Part shown: positions 24,901-33,900 of the stretch, in pieces | Numbering within the stretch: the first letter of the stretch is position 1 | Layout: each line of letters starts with the position of its first letter | Origin: Actinomycetota bacterium | GTDB taxonomy: Bacteria; Actinomycetota; Coriobacteriia; Anaerosomatales; JAENZW01 | Assembly (NCBI GenBank): GCA_016841065.1 | Contig: JAENZW010000007.1 | Span: 1-36,055 of the forward strand | Reading direction: 5' to 3' | Length of the DNA stretch: 36,055 nucleotides | Made by a program: the position numbers and the translations under genes | Notes under the pieces: generated by a model | Seen by the model: only the letters and a program-made list of their open reading frames with translations | Told to the model about the DNA's origin: nothing | The model's database searches: none

Positions 24901-27900
24901 CTCTGTGTCGGGCGTACCCGGCACATCGCCCGGCTCCGAGCCCACGCGGTCGCTGATGACCGCGGAGAAACCGCCCGCCAGGAACCGCGCGCCGCCCGAA
25001 GCGATGTAGATACTGCCATTCAGGTCAACGCTGCCGCCCAGGACGGCGAAGTCCTCGATGCCTATCCGGATGTCGTCGAATTCGAGAATCGAACCGAGCT
25101 TGATGGGCCCGTTCGCGGGCGTGTACTTCAGCTCGCCACGACCCAACTTGAAGCCGTTCTCGAAGATCTGGAGACCGGGAATTGTGGTACCGCCTTGCGG
25201 CGTGTAGGGCGTGAGCGTTACCGAAGCGCCGATAGAGCGAATGCTCACACCCACCGAGTCGGCCTTGAAGTACCTCTGTGGCGCTCCACCGTGATCGGCG
25301 GCCTTGTAGTTCGGGTCGTAGTCGTAGTCGATGCCTGAGCCGGTCACCAAGACCTCGCCACCGGCAATCTCAAGCTCGAACCTATTGATGTCCAGACCGA
25401 AGTTGCCCGGCACGTCGAATGCCTCGAGCAACTTGCTTGCGTCGTCCAGAGCGGCTATCGCCTTCAGGATGTCGACGGTGATGTCGAACGTGCCCACGAT
25501 GCCGTTGAACTCGGCCTTCGCAACGCTACCGAAGTCGAGCGAGGCCATGTTGGCCTTGATGGCGATCGTCAGCACTAGCGTCGGCTTGATGGAACCGTCG
25601 GGCGCCTTCAGACGGAACGACGTGTCGGCGAGCTCGATGGACGGCTTGTCGAGGGTCAACGGTCCGAGCTTGAAGGGATCCGAGGACTTGCTCGGGGCCG
25701 AGGGCTGGCCGGCGGCGGTGTCGACGGTGAAGACTCCGAGAGTGACGTAGCTCGAGCCGTCGTGGTACTTGACGGTCCACATGCCACTGGCAAGCGTCGT
25801 CGTGGGCAGCGTGAAGCGGTAGACCTTGTCGCTGACTTCGATCCCGCTTGCGATATCGATGTTGGTCGCCCCGCTGACCAGTCGCAGTGCGTGCGAAGCG
25901 TCGTCTGCGAAGACCACGTCGACATACGCGCGAGACTTCAGCGACTGCGGGCTGATCGATGCACCGTTGAGCGGGCTGGCGAGCTTCGCCGTTGGCGGAT
26001 CCTGGTCGAGATAGAACAGCTCGAAGTCCGCAGCATTGGACGCTCCGCCCGCCGTGAAGGTGCCAGGCAGGAACAGCACCTCGACCGCTTGCCCGTCGTA
26101 CTGCGGCGAGAAGGCTCCGGTGAAGGTGTACCTGTACCACGTGCCATCTGCTGTCGAGACCTTGGTGGCGGCGCCGTTGACCGATACGCCGCTTCCGAGC
26201 GCGCCGCCGCCAAGCGTGAACTCAGCGCCCGGATCGGTGATGGAGGCCTCGTCCACGAGGATGCTCGGATCGGCCGTGCGGAACAGCACGTCGATGTAGC
26301 CGCGCGAGTTCAGGACCGCCGACTTGACCGTCGCGCCGTATATGGGCGTGTTCTCCTGGGCCGGATCGTGAGTACCCAGGTCGGCAGTCGGCGGCAGATT
26401 GAGTGTCGGGTTCGCGAAGTCGGCGCCTATGCCGAAGATCTCGAAGCCGTTGATCTTGAAGTCCTGCAACTGGAAGCCAACACCGCCGCCGATCGCGAAT
26501 GCGGCCTGACCGCGGATCTCGAAGACCTTCTCCCGCACGCCGCTGATCGGCACGTAGACGGACACCTTCGCGTCCTTGACCAGTACGTCGACCTTGTTGC
26601 TCGGGGTCTTCGTGAAGGTGACGTCGCCCTCGAGCTCAAGGACTCCTCCGATACTGATGAGGATGTCGTTTGCCTCGAACTGCTCGACGAAGGCACTGGT
26701 GCCGAACGGCATCACCACAGTGCGAACCGGATCGCCGAAGTAGTAGGTCTGGTTCACGATCTCGCCGGTGTTGTTCACCTTGGCCACGATCGTGCCGGTG
26801 ACCGTGAGACCGTCGAGGCCCACGAACGCCGCGGTGCCTTCGGCGTACAGCGCGAACGTACCGTTGGCGAACTTCACGACGCCCACGGTGGCGTTGGTCG
26901 CGAGTACTCCGATCGCGTCGGGATTGAGATCGCCGGTCTCCAGGCGAATCGGCCCGGCACCGAGGAAGATCTCGACGTTCGTCGCGCCGTAGAAGGTCTT
27001 GCCCCCGCCGAGATCCTGGATGTTGAAGTCGCCCGTGAGGGACAGGAAGTCGCCGAACCGGATCGTCGCGTTCTGGAACGTGAGCGTGTAAACACCGGAA
27101 CCCAGGTTGATCCGGATGTTCTGGCCGTTGATGCCGACCGTCTCGTCAACGGGGCCACCCGTGGTGTTAATCCCGAGAATGACCTCGCTACCGACCTCGA
27201 CACCGATGTCTGTATCGAAGAGGAACGACCCGCGCACGATACCCGCCACGCCGCTGGTTGCTGTACCGCTGCCGCTCCAGAAGATGAATGCGGCCTGACC
27301 GCCCGAGGCGAGGCTACCTGTGACATCGCCTTCGGTTCCTGCGGCACTGAAGGAGCTCACCTGTACGTTCGCCACCGCCACTCGCAGAACGTCAGCGCCT
27401 CCGAGCACCATCTTCTCCAGCTGGAAGTCGCCCGTGAGCTGGACTGTCTGCCCGGCGGCATTGATGGTCAGCGCCGTACTGAAGGCCGAGAACCGGAAGT
27501 ACGGGCCTGCAGGCAACGTCTCGTTGGAGCCGGTGCCCAGGTCGTACACGGTCATCGACTGCGTGTAGGTGTTGATCGCGAGGCCCAGGCTGGTGGTCAG
27601 CGAGATACCCAGGCTCGAGTCGCCTATCGAGATAGTCTGGTTCTGTAGCGTGAGCTTGCCCGCGATGCCCTGTGGCGTGATGTAGAGCGAACCGAGATCG
27701 AACGCGGGGGCCCAGCTGAACGGGTCGCCGTCCGGGCCGGTGGGATCATCGTCGGTGTACAAGGACGGCCAGTTGCCGAGCTTGATTGAGCCGAGCTTGA
27801 AGTTGAGGTCGCCAAGACGCAGTCTCGGCATGTCCGGCGAGCCCGCCTGCGACAGGAGCTCGAGCGAGAGATCCACGCCGAAGTCCAGTCCGATGCTCGG

Positions 27901-30900
27901 CCACTCGAAGCGTATGCGTCCTGCTGCGCGGAGCAGCTCTTCCTCGAAGGTCAGGTAGACGAGGTCCGTGGTCTCAAGGCCTGCGCGCACGCTCAAACCG
28001 CTCGAGCCGAAGGACGCGATGTAGTCCACTGCCGGAGTGTCGTCCGGTGGGCCGCGAGCGCCGTTGACCTCGAGAGCGATGCCGTTGAACGACAGGTCGA
28101 TTCCCGCCGGAAGTCCCACGAAGGAGATCGCTCCGGGTGCACTGGACGATGCGCGGATGCCGTAGAACTTGCGGCTGCCGCTCGTCTCGCTCATGAGCGC
28201 GATGCCTATCTGCAGGCCGTGGATGGCGACACCGATGGGACCGCTGGTGTCGGGCGTGTCGGAAATGTCGATATCGCCGTCGCCGTCGCTGTCCACCCAG
28301 TAGGGCCCATTCACGCCTACGAACGCGCGTGCGTCGCTAGCACCGATCTTGATGGTGCTGACCGTAGTCTGCGAGTCGTCCTCAAGCGTCACTAGGTCGT
28401 CCGTGCCGCTCTTCTCGAAGGCGAACTCGCCACTCACGTGCACGAACTCGTCGATCGTCAGCGTCACGTACCCGAGCACCCGCAACTCAATATGCTCGTT
28501 GAAGTCCAGATCGACGGAGTCGTCGACATCTGGACCGGTCTTGACGGTGAGCTTGCCGCTCGGGAAGGCTGTGAAGTCGACGGCCACTGAGTCCACCGAG
28601 CCGCCGTTCATCTCGACTGTCAGATTCTGTGCGGAGAGCGTGAGCGCATCGATGCCGACGAACTCGACGGAGCCCTTGGCACGCAAACCGTAGAAGCTGC
28701 GCGTGTCGCCGACCGCCGTAGGCTTGAAGAGCGCAAGCGCGAATCCGACATCGCTGAGCGCCACACCGGTCGCTCCGGCAGCGGCAGGCGTGTCGCTACC
28801 GTCGATGGTGCCGTCGAGATTGCTGTCGACCCAGTACGGGCCACCCACGCCAGCAAACGCGTACCCGTCACTCACGCCTACCTTCAGGACGTCGACGTTG
28901 ATGGCCGGACCACCCGTTGTGAGCGTCGCACTTGCCGGCTCGCTCTTCTCGAAGGCGAAGTCTCCGCTGACATGCACGAACTGGTCGATGGTGAGGCTCA
29001 CGCTACCCGCCACCTCAACGGTGGGACCTGAGAAATCCAGATCGACGAAGTCGCTCGCACCCGGACCGGTGTCGACCCTCAGCTTCCCGCCCGTCATCTG
29101 CGTGAAGTCGATAGCGTTGCCCGACTCATCGGTGTTGATGCGCGCCGTCATGGTGCCCGAGAGCGAGAAGCTCGGGATGCCGGTGAGGCCGGCGGAACCG
29201 CTGCCCTCCAGAGCGACCCAGTTGCGGTCGTCACCTTCGGCAACCGGCTTCATGAGCGCCATGCCGAACATGAAGCTGGTGAGGACGAGACCGACCACGC
29301 CGCTGGGCAGCGGATCGTCCATGTCGCCGTCGTCGTCGGCGTCGACGTCTCCGAGACCAGCGAACGCGTCAACGTTGCCGGCTCCGATCTTGAGTACGGA
29401 GACCCTGACGACCTCGTTCGACGGGGCGAGGGTGACGAAGATGTCTTCACCCTTCTCGAAGACGAAGTCACCGCCGACATACACGAAACCTTCGACACCT
29501 ATCAGCACACCAGCTCCGCTGATCCGCAGGCTCGTTCCCGTGAGAGTCATCGTGCAGTCGGTCGAGCCGAAGGTGGAGTCGATGGTCACAATCACGGTGT
29601 CCGCGCCGAAGGTGCTCGCATTCTCGTTCAGGTCGACGGCGGCAAGCCAGTTGAGTGCTGTCGGAGCCACGCCGCCGAGGAGTCCGCTCGCGCGGTTGAT
29701 CTCGATGCTGATACTGCGCGCGCTGAGCGTGATGGCGCTGAAGCCCTCGAAGGCCAGCCCGCCGAACTCGCCGCAGATCGAAGTCCACGTTCTCGTGTCG
29801 GTGGGCGTCGGCGTTGTGCGCTTGACCGATGCAAGCGCGAACGTGCCTGACGTCGCCCGGAAGCCCACGCCGCCCACACCCAGGAACAGGTTCTGAGCCG
29901 TCAGTCCGAAGGTGACCAGAGTCGCGTCATCGAGATCGACGCCGCCGGCCGGGTTGAATCCGCCGCCGTCGACGTCGACGTCGACCTTCTGTGTCTCGAA
30001 CGCGAACGCGACGGTACCGGACACCAGCCCGAACGCGTCAATGTCGGCCTCGCCGGTGGCGCGCGTCATCTCTCCAGTGAAGGCGATGGTCTCCCCGCCT
30101 ACCTCAACCGCGTCTGCGGCGAAGGTTGGAGCACTCGTGTCATAGTCGACGCCTGTCGTCCAGTCGAGCGCGGGTACCGTGACCCCGGCTGTAGCCGACG
30201 CGCTGCGGTTGATCTCGACGCCCAGAGAGGTCACCGTGAATCCGAGGTCGACGATGCCTACGAAGGCCACTCCGCCAAGGCTCCCGGCGAACGCCGTCCA
30301 ACTACGGGTGTCACCTGTGTTCGCCGGGGCTATCGTGGCCATCACGACCGTGCCGCTTGTCGCGGTGAAGCCGACGCTGTCGGGAACACCGACCCACACT
30401 TCGGTTAGCGTCATGGTGTACAGCGTGAGGTCCGCGTCGTTCAGGTCAATGCCGCCCGCGGGGTTGTATGCTCCGCCGTCGACGTTCACGTCGACCTTGC
30501 GAGTCTCGTAGCTGAAGTCCGCGGTCGCGGTCAGGAAGCCGAAGACGTCGATGCGCACCTTGGCGGTGACCGCGAACCGCTCGTTCTCGTAGTCGATCGT
30601 GTGCGAGAACGAGCTGGAGCCTACCGTCACCGTCACGACAACCGTGTCAGTTGCGTTCTCACCGAAGGTGCCGTCGCCGTTGAGATCGATTCCGGTCTTC
30701 CAGTTGAGGGCGGTGACGGTGGTGGTGCTGCTGCCGGCATAGCCGCGGTTCATCTCTATGCCGACCCCGTCCATCGAGAGCGTGAGACCGCTCACACCCT
30801 CTACGCCCCCACCGCTGACGTTGGCCACAAGCGCGAGCCAACTTCGCGTGTCGTCCGAATCCGCCGGCTTCACTATCGCCAGCGCGAGAGTACCGTCGTT

Positions 30901-33900
30901 CAGTGACAGGCCTGCCCCGCCCGAACCGATGGAGAGAGAGTCGACGGTCAGACCGAGCGTAGCCAGCGTCGCGTCATCGAGATCGACGTCGCCCGTCGGG
31001 TTGAATCCGCCGCCGTCGACGTCGACGTCGACCTTCTTCGTCTCGAATGCGAACGCAACCGTTCCATTGATGAGATCGACGATCGTCACGCTGGCCGCAC
31101 CGGTCACGCGCAGACGCTTCTCGGTGAAGTCGATCGTCACGCCCGCGACCTGAAGCAGGTCGTCGGTGGCCTCCGGCGCCGGCAGACCGTCTTCGGCATA
31201 CTTCGCATCGCCATCCAGATCGAGCGTGGTCCTCCAGTTGATGGCCGTCGCCTCCGCCACAGGACCGCTCACCGGCGTGAGAGACCCACGAGCATCGTTG
31301 ATCTCGATGCCTAGACTGGTCACGTTGAACGTGAGCACGGAGGTCGGGATACCGGTTATCGATCCGGCGAGCCCCTCCCCCTTCACGGCTATCCAGGTCC
31401 TCGTGTCCACCGTACCGCTGGCGGGAGACGACGATGTCAGCACGGCTATGGTCAGCGAGCCATCCGTGACCTGGAAGCCGACGCCTTCGACGCCCACGAA
31501 CAGCTGGTCGGAACCGAGCAAGCTCAACGCGAAGGTGAGGAGTGTGGCCTTGCGCAGGTCGCGTACCTTGTCGCCGTTGATATCCGCGTCGACGAGCGTG
31601 CGCGACAGCGAGAACTCGGCAGAGCCCGTGACGAACCCGAGTATGTCCAGATTCGCCAGATGACCGGCGATACCGATGACATCCTGCGTGAACACCACCA
31701 CCATCGAAGTATCTGAAGACGGCGTCGGAAGTGCCTCGCCCGGATCGACTTCGTCACCGAAGGCCCCATCCAGATCGAGGTCGATGGCGTGCGTCCAGTC
31801 GAGTGCTTCGGCAAGGGTCCGGTCATCGGGCACGATCGTCTCGCCGGGCGACGGGTCGAGCGCGCCGATCGCCTGGTTCAGCTGGATCTGCCCGTTCTCC
31901 ACCGTTGCCGTCACGAGTGGGTCGAGCGCAAGCGTTGCGCTGATGCCGCGGGACGTGACCGCGATCCAGCGACGCGAATCGGTCGTGGACGTCGCATCGG
32001 TCGTGGGCACCGAGACGGCTGCGATGCCGAGCACGCCGTCTCCTGTCGGGCCAGAACCGATGCTGATGCCGAACTCGCCGACCCCCATGAAGAGGTCCAG
32101 ATTCGAGAGAGCGAACATGAGCATCGGGGCGTCGGTGATCTGCTCGCCGGTTTGATCGTCGCCGTCGCCGTCAACGTCGACGTTCACGACCTGCCTGCTC
32201 AGACCGAAGCTCGCGGAACCCGTGACAAGGCCGAGGATGTCGATCTCGGTGATATCACCCGAGATGCGAAGCCTGCCGGCGTCGAGCTCGATCGGCAGTG
32301 CCTCGGGCGTCGGCAGCCACTGGCCGGGATCGATCGTATCCGTGGTGTTCTCGCCGTAGGTGCCGTCGCGGTCGATGTCGAGGTCCGTGCCCCAGTCGAT
32401 CGATTGCTGCGTGTTATGCGCGTAGTTGATCTCGACCGTCCCGTTTTCGACTGAGGCCTTCACGAGACCGGCAAGGTCAAGCGAGCCCGCGAGATCGCTC
32501 GCGACCGCTCCGATCCAGCGGCGGTCGTCCGTTTCGGCAGCGGGCGACAGCACCGCGAGCGCGAGCTTGCCGGAGTCGAAACTGATGCCGAAGTCGCTCG
32601 GCAGCACGGAGGTCGGTTGCTCGGTCAGCACAAGACCGACACTCAGGAGCTGGGTGCCCGTGACCTCTTCGCTGCCAACCATCACATCAACGACCTGGCG
32701 AGACATGGCGAAGTCCGCCGCGCCCTTCACAAGGTCGAGTACGTTCAGGTCGTACACCGAACCGGCTACGAGAAACTCCCTGTTCGAATCGAACCGGATT
32801 GAGAGGTCTCTCGGTGTCACCAGCACCGAACCGGGATTGGCGATGTCTGCCGGATCCTCGCCGTAGTCCCCGCCGTTCATGTTCAGCGCGTCTGCCCAAT
32901 CGAGTCTGCTGGCTCCACCGCTTGCGGCGTTGATCTCGAGCCGCCCGTGCGACAGGGCGGCAGTGACCAACCCACCAAGGTCGAGCGTTCCCGCCAGATC
33001 CGTAGCGGTAACCGCCACCCATTTGCGGGTATCCGAACCGGGTGCGGAAATGGCGGCGATGCCCAGCTTGCCTCCGGTGATAGCAAGGCCGAAGCCGGGT
33101 TCGAGCACCTGGAGCGAGAGGTTGGCGAGCGCGAAGTACATGAGTACCGCATCGGCAATCCTGTCTCCGGTGGTCGCCGGACTTCCGTCGACGTCGACGT
33201 GAACGAGTTCCCTTGAGAAGCCGAAGCTCGCCGACCCGCTCACCAACCCGAGGATGTCGAGTGCGCTGAGATTGCCCGCGACGCGGAGTCGCTCACCGTA
33301 GAGCGTGACCGGCATGTAGACAGTAGGTGTGCCGGGCAGAATCTTGCCTAAGTCGACGACGTCGTCCGCACCTTCGTAGAGGATGTCGTCGCCGTCCAGG
33401 CTGAAAGCACGCGCCCAGTTCAGCGGCTCTGCGGCCACACTTTGGGTAGACTCGCCACTTGCGTGGTTGTACTCGACCGTTCCGCTGGTCACCGTCGCGT
33501 GCACCATGCCAGCCAGATCGAGAGCGCCCTCGATTCCGGTCGCTGTCATCGCAACCCACGTGCGCGAGTCGCCTTCTTCGGGTGCGGTCAGAATGGCGAG
33601 CCCGAAGACGCCGCCGGAGAGCGAGAGTCCGAACAGAGATTCCGGAAACGTGAGCGAGACCTGCGGCCTGAGCGCGAACTCCATGAGCTTCGCACCGATG
33701 AGCTGCTCGCCTGTAGACCTATTCGCATCACCGTCGATGTCCGCGTCGACATAGGAGATCCGCACGCCGAAGTCTGCGGTACCAGTGAAGAGGTCCAGCA
33801 CGTTGTACTCGATCGTACCGGTCATCTCGGAAGCATCTTCAGACATCGAGAACGTAACCGATGAGCCGATCTGGACCTCAAGGCCGCCCGGGAACTCCGT

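Noticed and set aside
29951-31040. Repeated 'ccgccgtcgacgtcgacgtcgacctt' strings as regulatory or recombination sites
   Set aside because: They encode the conserved 'KVDVDVDGG' segment of successive LDW-array units (29951, 30461 and 30998), so protein homology explains them.
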